Origin: Alistipes sp.
Lineage (GTDB): Bacteria > Bacteroidota > Bacteroidia > Bacteroidales > Rikenellaceae
Length of the DNA stretch: 32,361 bases
Reading direction: 5' to 3'
Assembly: GCA_017505725.1 (NCBI GenBank)
Contig: JAFVOR010000076.1
Coordinates: 1 to 32,361, forward strand
In this document: positions 15,856 through 24,317 of the stretch, piece after piece
Numbering within the stretch: position 1 is the first letter of the stretch
Layout: each line of letters opens with the position of its first letter
Program-made: the position numbers and the translations under genes
The notes under the pieces: generated by a model
What the model was told of the DNA's origin: nothing
What the model saw: the letters and a program-made list of their open reading frames with translations, nothing else
Database searches by the model: none

Positions 15856-18800
15856 GTGACTCTTTTGGTTGCGTTCTTTGCATTGTCCGCATCGGTTGCG
15901 ATGGCGGCACAGTCATCTGCGCAGCCTACAGAGGGAGGTGGAGCAGCGGCTCAACAGACAGCCGAAGCTTCGACCTCGAAGCCACACCTCGTATCGGGTG
16001 TCGTTCTTGACGAGAATGGCAAACCGATGGCGGGTGTGGGCGTAATCATCCCTACAACTTTGCAGGGTGTGGTCACCGACATCGATGGTAAGTACCAGAT
16101 TAAGGCGACACCCGAGCAGAGCATCGAGTTCAGCTTCCTCGGCTACAAGAGCGAGGTTGTGAAGGTTGGCTCACGCACCAACATCGACATCTCACTGAAG
16201 ACCGAGGCACAGGCCGTACAGTCGGTGGTTGTCACCGCACTCGGTATCAAGCGTGACGAGAAGTCGCTCGGTTATGCTGCACAGAAGATTGATGGCGATG
16301 TGGTATCGTCAGCAGCAAACTCATCGAACTGGCTCTCGGGCTTGACCGGTCAGGTGGCGGGTCTGAACATCCAGCAGTCGAACTCGGGCCCGGGCGGTAC
16401 AACCCGTGTAACACTCCGTGGTGAGTCGTCGGTGGACTTCAGCAACAACACCGCACTCTTCGTGGTGGATGGCGTGCCGATGTACAACCACTCGACACAG
16501 TCGGATGCAGGTGGCGAGGGTTCGGCCTATGCAATCGACTATGGTGATGGTACGGGCGATATCAACCCCGAGGATATCGAGAATATCACCGTTTTGAAGG
16601 GCCCTGCCGCAACCGCCCTTTATGGCTCGGCAGCAGCCAATGGTGCGATTGTCATCACCACCAAGTCGGCAGACAAGCTCGAATCGAAGATTAGCGTCAC
16701 CTACACCACAAACCTCACCTTCGAGAGCGTGAACACCTCGCCAGATTTGCAGTATGTATATGGTCAGGGCAGTAGCAATGACGACTATTACTACTACATC
16801 CGTCCCGAGGACAAGGCTTTGGGTTTGGCGTGGGACCCATATCCGACATACACATCTTCGCCAGGTCTTCTCTCGTGGGGTACCAAGATGGATGGTCGCG
16901 AGATGTATCAATTCTACCACCGAGGCTCAGGCATAGGTCTCACAACCGATGAATTGGGAGATGTTCGCCGTGTGGCTACCCCATTCGTAAGCTATGGCGA
17001 CTGGTTCAAGCAGTACTTCGAGACCGGCCACTCGTGGTCGAACTCGGTATCGGTGTCGGGCCGCATCAACAAGCGCAATCAGGTGCGTATCTCGGTGCGC
17101 GATATGCACAGCCAGGGCATCACCCCGAACTCGCCATACAACCGTCAGGACATCTCGTTGCGCTCGCGCAGTGAGGTTGCCAAGTGGTTCACTTCGGAGA
17201 TCTCGCTCAAGTACACCCGTCGCGACTACGACAATATCCCTGTATCGTCAGGTTATGGCTCAACTGCCATTATGTACAGTTTGTGGTGCTATGCGCCAAA
17301 CATCGATATGGATTGGGCAAAGAACTATTGGCTCGAAGGTCAAGAGGGTCTCAAGCAGGATGCAACCCTCACAGGTGGCAAGAACAACGCCTACTTCCTC
17401 GCACACGAGAGCGTCAACACACAGAACAAGGACCGTATCTACGGTAACTTGTCGCTCAATTTCGACATCTACAAGGGCTTGACCTTGATGGTACGCGGAG
17501 GTTTGGATGCAAACAACGATTTCCGTACACAGCGTACTCCGACCTCGACACAGGCCGATCCGAATGGTTACTATCGCGAGCAGAGCATCCGTTCGATGCA
17601 GTACTCGGGCGAGTTCCTCTTCCGATACACTCACGACTTCGACCACGACATCAACCTTACAGCAAACTTCGGTGGTAGCATTCTCAACCGTAGCTACTCG
17701 AAGCATCAGCAGTGGGCCGACGACTTGAAGTATCCGAGCATCTACACCTTGGCAAATGCCGAGTCGCTCGTCAAGACTACCAACGAATCGTATGTTCGTC
17801 AGACCAACTCACTCTACGGAATGGTGCAGCTCTCGTGGAAGAATGCTCTCTTCTTGGATATCACAGGCCGTAACGATTGGTCGAGCACTCTTCCTGCATC
17901 GAACCGCTCATACTTCTACCCATCGGTTTCGGGTAGCGTTGTGCTCAACGAGATTTGGGACTTTGGTCGCACAAATGGTCTCGTAAACCTTATGAAGGTG
18001 CGTGCATCGTGGGCACAGGTTGGTCACGACACCGCCCCTTACCGCATCGAGGAGTTCTTTGCAAGCACAATGTTCCCGGGCAATGTCACCACACAGTCGA
18101 AGAAGGTTAATGGTAGCCTCAAGCCGGAGATGGTATCGTCGTGGGAGGTGGGTCTCGACTTGAGAATGTTCCGCAACAGACTCAACCTCGATATCTCGTA
18201 CTACAACAGTAAGACCACTAACGCCCTTGCACAGATGCCTGTTTCGGCAGCTACGGGTGTTGACAATGTATTCACCAACGCAGGTTCGATTCGCAACCAG
18301 GGCGTCGAGATTTCGGCTACAGGTACCTTGATTCGTACCAAGGATATCCGCTGGACCGTAAATGCCAACTGGTCGATGAACCGCAACAAGGTGCTTCAGC
18401 TCGGTGACGGCATCGACTTCTGGCAGGTATCGCAGTACTCGTCGTGGGCATATATGTACGCCTACACTGGTGGCTCGTTGACCGCTATGTATGGTCGCCC
18501 ATACAAGCGTGCGCCTGAGGGTTCGTATGTGGTAGATTCGACAGGTCGAATGATTGATGTATCGGGACAGATTGTTCACGACATCAATGGTACTCCGATG
18601 GCAGACGAGAAGATGTCATACATCGGCGAGTGTTTGCCTGATTGGCGCGGTGGCTTCGGCACATCGTTCAGCTGGAAGGGACTCAAGTTCGGCATCAAGT
18701 TCGACGGACAGTATGGTGGCAATGTATGGTCGTTGACCAACTGGGTGCTCAACTATCGTGGTAAAGGTACTGCAACTCTCGAGGGTCGTGAGGGCGGTCT

Positions 18801-19182
18801 CAAGCCTCAGGGTGTAATCGAGCTCGCAGACGGAAACTACAAGATTTGCGACATCACACACGACAGAAACACCATTCAGTCATACTATCAGGCCAAGTAC
18901 GATCGTGGTTGTACCGAGGCCAACTTCGTGAGCACATCGTTCCTCAAGTTGCGCGAGGTGCGTCTCGAGTACTCGTTCCCACGCAAGCTGCTTGCAAAGA
19001 GCAAGGTTATTCAGAACCTCTCTATCGCAGTATTCGGCAACAACCTCTATTGTTGGAGCAAGTTCCCGGGATTCGATCCTGAGGCTGTTTCGATGCGTGG
19101 CGCAGCACTCTCGCCAGGTTTCGACCTTCTGCAGATGCCGGGCACAGCAACCTATGGAGGTAGCATTTCTATCACATTCTAA
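15856..19182 (+). CDS. SusC/RagA-type TonB-dependent outer-membrane transporter
   Basis: A 1108-residue (from GTG) SusC-family transporter. It carries out TonB-powered import across the outer membrane and forms a complex with its SusD lipoprotein. It has a hydrophobic export segment ending SVAMA, and a carboxypeptidase-regulatory-like domain (about 44-115, GVVLDENGKPMAGVGVII). Next come a TonB-box-like VQSVVVTALGIKRDEKSLGYA, a plug (about 145-270, LSGLTGQVAGLNIQQ and LRG, FVVDGVPM), and a 22-strand type barrel ending GGSISITF. The start is odd. No in-frame ATG exists after the stop at 15814, and the GTG at 15856 yields a signal peptide with no positive charge. Starting at ATT 15823 would restore a basic n-region (FIRISTQR), so the true start may be a non-standard codon. 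It is the first gene of the operon, with susD 17 bases after it. Confidence 0.92.
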   Translation: MTLLVAFFALSASVAMAAQSSAQPTEGGGAAAQQTAEASTSKPHLVSGVVLDENGKPMAGVGVIIPTTLQGVVTDIDGKYQIKATPEQSIEFSFLGYKSEVVKVGSRTNIDISLKTEAQAVQSVVVTALGIKRDEKSLGYAAQKIDGDVVSSAANSSNWLSGLTGQVAGLNIQQSNSGPGGTTRVTLRGESSVDFSNNTALFVVDGVPMYNHSTQSDAGGEGSAYAIDYGDGTGDINPEDIENITVLKGPAATALYGSAAANGAIVITTKSADKLESKISVTYTTNLTFESVNTSPDLQYVYGQGSSNDDYYYYIRPEDKALGLAWDPYPTYTSSPGLLSWGTKMDGREMYQFYHRGSGIGLTTDELGDVRRVATPFVSYGDWFKQYFETGHSWSNSVSVSGRINKRNQVRISVRDMHSQGITPNSPYNRQDISLRSRSEVAKWFTSEISLKYTRRDYDNIPVSSGYGSTAIMYSLWCYAPNIDMDWAKNYWLEGQEGLKQDATLTGGKNNAYFLAHESVNTQNKDRIYGNLSLNFDIYKGLTLMVRGGLDANNDFRTQRTPTSTQADPNGYYREQSIRSMQYSGEFLFRYTHDFDHDINLTANFGGSILNRSYSKHQQWADDLKYPSIYTLANAESLVKTTNESYVRQTNSLYGMVQLSWKNALFLDITGRNDWSSTLPASNRSYFYPSVSGSVVLNEIWDFGRTNGLVNLMKVRASWAQVGHDTAPYRIEEFFASTMFPGNVTTQSKKVNGSLKPEMVSSWEVGLDLRMFRNRLNLDISYYNSKTTNALAQMPVSAATGVDNVFTNAGSIRNQGVEISATGTLIRTKDIRWTVNANWSMNRNKVLQLGDGIDFWQVSQYSSWAYMYAYTGGSLTAMYGRPYKRAPEGSYVVDSTGRMIDVSGQIVHDINGTPMADEKMSYIGECLPDWRGGFGTSFSWKGLKFGIKFDGQYGGNVWSLTNWVLNYRGKGTATLEGREGGLKPQGVIELADGNYKICDITHDRNTIQSYYQAKYDRGCTEANFVSTSFLKLREVRLEYSFPRKLLAKSKVIQNLSIAVFGNNLYCWSKFPGFDPEAVSMRGAALSPGFDLLQMPGTATYGGSISITF

Positions 19183-19199
19183 CGATGGAGGAGATGAAT

Positions 19200-20900
19200 A
19201 TGAGAAAGACTATTAAATATTTTGCAGTAATTTTGGCTTCGGCCTTTGTGGTAGCGGGTTGCACCAAGTTCGATGATATGAACAAGAACCCATACGCACT
19301 ATACGAGGTGGAGGCGGAGTCGTTTGTTCAGCCAATCCTATACAACACGGCCTACACAAACACCTACAATAACTACTACATCAGCAGCGAGCTAATGCAG
19401 TATGCCATCAACACCAGCTTCGAGACCTCTGCTCTATTGACCTACAACTACGAACTTGCCGAGAACTACTCGAGCTACCTGTGGAGACTCTACAAGCAGT
19501 TTGGTAATGCGCAGTATATGCTCGAGCTTGCACGCAAGGGCGACAACCCTGCAATGGTGGGTGTGGCACTTGTACTCCGCAGCTATGTAGCATCAATTCT
19601 CACTGACGCCTATGGCGATGTGCCTTACTTCAACGCTGGTAAGATTTCGCTTCAGGGCAACGATTTCGACTACACCGTAGCCTACGACAAGCAGGAGGAT
19701 ATCTACATCGATATGCTTCGCTCGTTGGAGGAGGCCAATGCCTGCTTTGCCGAGGCAAAGAGTATGCGTGAGGCTGATGCGACCTTGGTAGTTGACTTCA
19801 GCCACGGTTGCGACTATATGTACGATGGTAACATCGACAAGTGGCACCGCTTCGGCAACTCGCTCTACTTGCGACTCTTGATGCACGCAGCACTCAAGGC
19901 GCAGGAGAATGGCGGCGTAATCTCGCTCGGCGACGAGTATGGCGACATTCAGGTGATTGCCAAGTTGAACGAGCTCTACGACTGCTACAAGTCGGGCGAT
20001 GGAGTCTACCCTATGATGCGTTCGATTAGCGACAGCGCGCGCGTTGAGTTCAGCTCGACCGATTCGGCACTCTACACTCCGTTCTACTCGACCACTAGTG
20101 GTAACTGGAATGCAAAGGCGGCCTGCTTGACCTTCACCGACTTGATGCTCATCGAGAAGGATAACGACAAGGATGGCGAGTGGGACCTCTACGATCCGCG
20201 CTACTTCCGCATCTTCACAAAGGCTATGGGCGCACCTACACAGATTCCGCTCACAGAGCTTGAGGACTACTTCAACTCCAACCTCTCGAAGGCGGGTAAC
20301 TCGCTGATTGGTCGCTTCACTCGCGGTACTGTGACAGGTACACACACAGGAGATCTTCAGAATGCTCCATCGTATGGTTTGCTCAACTACGACGAATTGT
20401 ACTTCCTCTTTGCCGAGGCGGGTGCTCGCGGTTGGCTCAGCATCGACGAGAAGAGCGTCAAGGATCTCTACCTGGAGGGTGTTCGTCAGTCTATCCTGCA
20501 GTGGCAGGTAGGTTTCGAGGGTGCTGTGGACTACCTGATGCCTACAGCTCAGGTAATCAGCGACTTCATCAAGTACCTCGACAACGATTTCGACTACAAC
20601 AAGATGCTCGAGAAGATTCTCACACAGAAGTATGTTGCTACATTCTGGGTAGGCATCGAGTCGTGGGTTGACTATCGCCGTACAGGCTACCCTATCCTCA
20701 AGACCAATGGTCGCACAGCGCAAAATGATGGTATTCTTCCAACCCGTATGCGCTACCCTGCAACCGAGGCATTCCAGAATGCAAAGCACTATAGCGATGC
20801 TGTAGCCGGCTGGTTGAAGGGCACAGACAATATGCAGACCGATGTTTGGTGGGCTTCGACAACCGAGAGCCAGAGCATCCGTCGTTTGGGTCGTCAATAA
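19200..20900 (+). CDS. SusD/RagB-like substrate-binding outer-membrane lipoprotein
   Basis: A 566-residue surface lipoprotein that forms the lid of the SusC channel and captures substrate. The lipoprotein signal has the lipobox VVAGC (Cys21). The N-terminal FDDMNKNPYALY, followed by helical TPR-like segments (YILSSELMQ-like region, RLYKQFGNAQYMLELARKG, ALVLRSYVASILTDAYGDVPYF) and the C-terminal ATFWVGIESWVDYRRTGYP, match the SusD-like_2 (nutrient-binding) branch. Two in-frame ATGs lie upstream (19185, 19194). ATG 19200 is chosen because a GGAGGAG element ends 6 bases before it and it gives a standard signal peptide. The family does not reveal the substrate; the phosphoesterases downstream are the main clue. 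Confidence 0.93.
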   Translation: MRKTIKYFAVILASAFVVAGCTKFDDMNKNPYALYEVEAESFVQPILYNTAYTNTYNNYYISSELMQYAINTSFETSALLTYNYELAENYSSYLWRLYKQFGNAQYMLELARKGDNPAMVGVALVLRSYVASILTDAYGDVPYFNAGKISLQGNDFDYTVAYDKQEDIYIDMLRSLEEANACFAEAKSMREADATLVVDFSHGCDYMYDGNIDKWHRFGNSLYLRLLMHAALKAQENGGVISLGDEYGDIQVIAKLNELYDCYKSGDGVYPMMRSISDSARVEFSSTDSALYTPFYSTTSGNWNAKAACLTFTDLMLIEKDNDKDGEWDLYDPRYFRIFTKAMGAPTQIPLTELEDYFNSNLSKAGNSLIGRFTRGTVTGTHTGDLQNAPSYGLLNYDELYFLFAEAGARGWLSIDEKSVKDLYLEGVRQSILQWQVGFEGAVDYLMPTAQVISDFIKYLDNDFDYNKMLEKILTQKYVATFWVGIESWVDYRRTGYPILKTNGRTAQNDGILPTRMRYPATEAFQNAKHYSDAVAGWLKGTDNMQTDVWWASTTESQSIRRLGRQ

Positions 20901-20921
20901 CAGAATAAACAGTTGAAAAAT

Positions 20922-23900
20922 ATGAAACGATACCTTATATATATAATGTCGGTTGTGGTACTGCTCTTTACGGGCTGTACCACCGACACTACCGACACTC
21001 CAAAGATGGAGGATGTTGGTCAAATGGAGCTTTCGGTAAGCATCGATGGCGAGAGTGTTCGCTCGCTTACCCTCCCATCATTCAACCACAATGTGGTGGT
21101 TGATGTGACACTCAACAACGAGAATATCTACTGGACTCCTGTAGCAAATCAGCCGTGGTGTCAGATTGTAGAGGAGGAGCACCGTGGTAGTGGCTCGTTC
21201 ACCATCAAGATTGAGCGCAACGACTCGTTCGAGGATCGTGCAACTGCAAAGATTAAGATTGTTGCAGGCGAGTACGAACAGGAGGTTCTCACAGTGGATC
21301 ACCTCGGCAATGTCTTCGTTATTGACAAGCCATACTTGGCAGTCAACAAGGCTGCAGGCACTATGAGCATCAAGGTGCAGAGCAAGCAGGGCTTGGAGTG
21401 GAGTGTTGAGCCTTGCGACTGGATCACAGCAACCAAGGGCGCAGAGACCGAGAGCGGTGAGTTTATCGTAACCGATGTAACCATCGCGTGGAACGAGAAT
21501 AGCGAGGCCTCGCGTTATGCCGAGATGGAGCTTCAGATCGAGGGTGTAAGCGGCAGCGACGGTAAGTTCTCGTTGTGGCAGTTTGGCACAGAGCACAACT
21601 ACGACGAGGAGGGACACATCTTGCTCCCTGCAAAGGATGCTGCTCCGCTCGAGTTACGAGCTCCGGAGAACACCATCAAAAACATAGTTTTGCCTAACTG
21701 GGTGACAGCTGCCGAGCCTGCAGTGAATGGCGACGGCACTGTATCGTATATGCTTTCGTTCAACGACAACCCAAGCGACGCACAGTTTATCCGCCCATCG
21801 CAGATTTCGCTCGAGATGGTAGCTACAGGTGCCGAGACAATTCTCTTGCCTGAGATTCGTCAGGAGTACTACTCTATCGGCGGTCTGCTCACAGGTGCAG
21901 GTTTGCAGCGTTTTGCCGAGGTATGGGCCGAGGGTGGCGACATCTCGTCGTGGTGCATCGATGGCGTACCTACACTGGTGGGTGATGTCGATATGTCACT
22001 CGTCGAGAATTGGACTCCAATCGGAACTCAGGAGAAGCCTTTCGACGGCAAGCTCAATGGTGCGGGTTACAAGATTCAGTACTTCAACTCGAATCAGCCA
22101 CTCTTTGGCTACTGCGAGGGTGCAGAGATTTCGAATCTCTCGTTCGACTCGACTTGCGAGATTGCACAGAAGGAGCCATTTGCGGGCGCAATCACCCTTG
22201 CTCCTTTGGCAGCAGAGTTGGGCGCAGGATGCGTTGTTTCGAACTGCTCGAGCTATGCAAGCGTCGTATTGGATAGCATTCCAAGCGCAGCCGACTACAA
22301 TTTATACCTCGGAGGTTTGGTTGGTAAGAGCGGTGAAAATGCTACCATCTCGAACTGCAAGTTCTATGGTACAATCACCACAGTTGAGCACGCAAAGCCT
22401 GCTATCACCGCTACCGACAACTCGAGAAGCTATATCGGTGGTGTTGTAGCAGCAAATAGCGGCCTTGTCGATGGTTGCACCAGCGAGGGCGTACTTACTG
22501 CAGCAGCATACTCTCGTTATTTCCATATGGGAGGTCTTGTAGCTCTTGCCGATGGTGCTACATCGGTTGTCAGCAACAATCGCAATGTATCGACTCTCAA
22601 CTACAACCTCAAGCGTCAGCTCAATGGCATCAACGACATCTCGCGCTATGGTTACGTGGGTGGCATCGTAGGTGCTGCAGATGGTAGTGTTGTGGGCAAC
22701 GAGAACGAAGGCGACATCATCTCGACCTCGAACATCAAGCTCCTCTACTTGGGAGGTATCGCAGCTCTGGTCAACAAGACCAATGTGATATTCCAGAACA
22801 ACAGCGTGGCTAACCGTGCCGACATTCAGTGTAATGGCGACGCTCGCTATGCTTATATGGGCTCGCTGATTGGATACATCAACAAGAGCATCACGCTCGA
22901 CTTCACCGAGGATACAGGCGTTATCAGCGGTTACATCCAACTCACAAAGAACGAGGCTGCATCTACAACCAAGACCGCTTTGGGTGGTATTATCGGTTAC
23001 GCCGATGGCGTCGATGCTGCTCTCACAGTGAAGCTTATTGCTCCGAAGTGGTCGGGTAAGATTCTCTACAACTTCGAGAACCGCAACTCCACCGCAGTAT
23101 ACAACGCAGCAGGTGGTATCGTAGGTTCTGCAATAGCTTGCACTGTCGAGATTGATGGCGCAGAGGTTACCGGCGACAACATCAGCTTCAAGGTTGTATC
23201 TAACACCAACACCCTTGTAGGCCGAGTTGCAACAGGTGGTATCGTTGGATACGCAGAGGGTTACGAAGGTCGATTGCCAAGCATCACAATTGCAAACTCC
23301 ACAAACCACACCCCTATCAACTGGAACACCTACAACAAGAAATCGAATGGTACACCTTCGTACTCGGGCGGTATCTTGGGTTGCGTTTTGGATGGTGAGA
23401 CCTCTATCACAAATTGCCACAACAAGGGCGACATCTACAATGGTCACTACAACAACAACGCATACACCTCAACCGTAGCAGGTTTGCGTACATCGATGTG
23501 TGCAACAGGTGGTATCGTAGGTGCAGCAGGCGTAGGTGCAGGCAGCACATCGAAGGTTGTTGTTTCGGGCTGCTCGAACACTGCAAATATCGACGCTTAT
23601 CGCGCTGCAGTGGGCGGCGTAGTAGGCTATGTAGTGAATGCTACCGTATCGGAGTGCTCGTTCACCGACAACAAGATTGGTAACCACGAGAGCTCCTATG
23701 CGGGAGGTATCGCAGGTGTTGCCGAGGCCTCGACTATCGAGAGTTGCAAGGCTGTGGCCAACATCAAGAGTACACAAGCCGGATCGTGCAACCCTCGCGC
23801 GGGTGGTATCGCAGGTTGGGCTATTGGCGAGGTTGAGATTTCGGGATGTAAGTATTTCGGTAATCTCACTATCGGCAAAACAACCCTTGCTCGTCCTGCC

Positions 23901-24128
23901 GAAGGTGAGTACACAGGAGGTATTGCAGGTTTCACCACAAATGAGTGCAGCATCATCGACTGCAAGTTTGGTGGCAAGCTCGCAAATGAGTTGGATGAGA
24001 CAATGAATGCAACAATCACACCAGAGAACTTTGCCGACTATGTAGTGGGTATCTCGAGCCAAAGCAAAGGTACTTGCGCTACTCGCGAGGTTACGGGTTG
24101 CGGCTACTGGGATGGTGCAAGCGAATAG
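20922..24128 (+). CDS. BACON-like and GLUG-repeat surface lipoprotein
   Basis: A 1068-residue lipoprotein (lipobox LFTGC, Cys19). Two Ig-like segments of BACON type follow (about 40-115, with WTPVANQPWCQI; about 118-210, with LEWSVEPCDWITAT). Then a linker and a pre-repeat module (about 330-410: DVDMSLVENWTPIG, PFDGKLNGAGYKI, NSNQPLF) lead into about 15 GLUG-like repeats (462-1020). The repeats have the form Y-x-GG-[IVL]-[VA]-[GA] and later ones carry a Cys, as in SGCSNTANI and ESCKAVANI. ATG 20922 is preferred over the in-frame TTG nine bases earlier. BACON domains often bind glycans or mucin, and GLUG repeats are thought to form a beta-solenoid. A binding or adhesion role at the cell surface is inferred; no catalytic motif is seen. 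It lies 21 bases after susD. Confidence 0.85.
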   Translation: MKRYLIYIMSVVVLLFTGCTTDTTDTPKMEDVGQMELSVSIDGESVRSLTLPSFNHNVVVDVTLNNENIYWTPVANQPWCQIVEEEHRGSGSFTIKIERNDSFEDRATAKIKIVAGEYEQEVLTVDHLGNVFVIDKPYLAVNKAAGTMSIKVQSKQGLEWSVEPCDWITATKGAETESGEFIVTDVTIAWNENSEASRYAEMELQIEGVSGSDGKFSLWQFGTEHNYDEEGHILLPAKDAAPLELRAPENTIKNIVLPNWVTAAEPAVNGDGTVSYMLSFNDNPSDAQFIRPSQISLEMVATGAETILLPEIRQEYYSIGGLLTGAGLQRFAEVWAEGGDISSWCIDGVPTLVGDVDMSLVENWTPIGTQEKPFDGKLNGAGYKIQYFNSNQPLFGYCEGAEISNLSFDSTCEIAQKEPFAGAITLAPLAAELGAGCVVSNCSSYASVVLDSIPSAADYNLYLGGLVGKSGENATISNCKFYGTITTVEHAKPAITATDNSRSYIGGVVAANSGLVDGCTSEGVLTAAAYSRYFHMGGLVALADGATSVVSNNRNVSTLNYNLKRQLNGINDISRYGYVGGIVGAADGSVVGNENEGDIISTSNIKLLYLGGIAALVNKTNVIFQNNSVANRADIQCNGDARYAYMGSLIGYINKSITLDFTEDTGVISGYIQLTKNEAASTTKTALGGIIGYADGVDAALTVKLIAPKWSGKILYNFENRNSTAVYNAAGGIVGSAIACTVEIDGAEVTGDNISFKVVSNTNTLVGRVATGGIVGYAEGYEGRLPSITIANSTNHTPINWNTYNKKSNGTPSYSGGILGCVLDGETSITNCHNKGDIYNGHYNNNAYTSTVAGLRTSMCATGGIVGAAGVGAGSTSKVVVSGCSNTANIDAYRAAVGGVVGYVVNATVSECSFTDNKIGNHESSYAGGIAGVAEASTIESCKAVANIKSTQAGSCNPRAGGIAGWAIGEVEISGCKYFGNLTIGKTTLARPAEGEYTGGIAGFTTNECSIIDCKFGGKLANELDETMNATITPENFADYVVGISSQSKGTCATREVTGCGYWDGASE
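22305..23981 (+). repeat. GLUG-like repeat array, copy A (about 15 units)
   Basis: This part of the BACON-GLUG gene encodes about 15 units with a GG-hydrophobic-hydrophobic-G core, mostly 25-45 residues apart. At DNA level, near-identical cores such as GGTGGTATCGTAGGT and GGAGGTATCGCAGGT recur. Early units lack the Cys and are more diverged; the last six are regular with Cys-x-x-x-x-x-x. Confidence 0.8.
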
Positions 24129-24155
24129 ACAAACTGTAAAACGATAAACAAAAAG

Positions 24156-24293
24156 ATGAAAAAGAGTATTATGCAGACCTCTGCAGCCTATGAGAGACCT
24201 ATGGTCGAGGTTGTAGAGGTGGTGACCGAGAGAGGATTCGAGACATCCTCGCAAATGGACGATATGAACGAATCGGAAGGCTCGTGGTATTAA
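24156..24293 (+). CDS. 45-residue acidic small protein, function unknown
   Basis: A small gene encoding 45 residues, starting MKKSIMQTSAAYERPMVEVV, then EVVTERGFETSSQMDDM and ending NESEGSWY. The start is preceded by an A-rich stretch as in neighbouring genes, with 27 bases after the BACON-GLUG stop and 24 bases before the fimbrillin-GLUG start. This spacing fits the operon. The pattern (Lys-rich start, Tyr-x-x-Pro-x-Val-Glu-Val, Glu-x-Gly-Phe, acidic tail with Trp) resembles small proteins I recall from other Bacteroidales surface loci, usually labelled hypothetical. It has no signal peptide or membrane segment. It could be a regulatory or chaperone-like peptide, or a peptide precursor; nothing here decides. 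Confidence 0.72.
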   Translation: MKKSIMQTSAAYERPMVEVVEVVTERGFETSSQMDDMNESEGSWY

Positions 24294-24317
24294 TCAACAA
24301 CTAAAAAAGGAGAAAAG

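Noticed and set aside
15780-15860. Invertible promoter or shufflon at the SusC start, as in some phase-variable SusC loci
   Set aside because: The repeats are direct, not inverted, no recombinase gene is nearby, and a complete consensus promoter already faces the gene.
19593-21023. Long minus-strand open frame across susD and the next gene
   Set aside because: It spans two well-supported genes and their gap and has no domain-like pattern.
22302-23447. Minus-strand open frame opposite the BACON-GLUG repeats
   Set aside because: A repeat-driven shadow: the antisense of the repeated GGTGGTATC cores gives a Thr/Cys-rich product without meaning.
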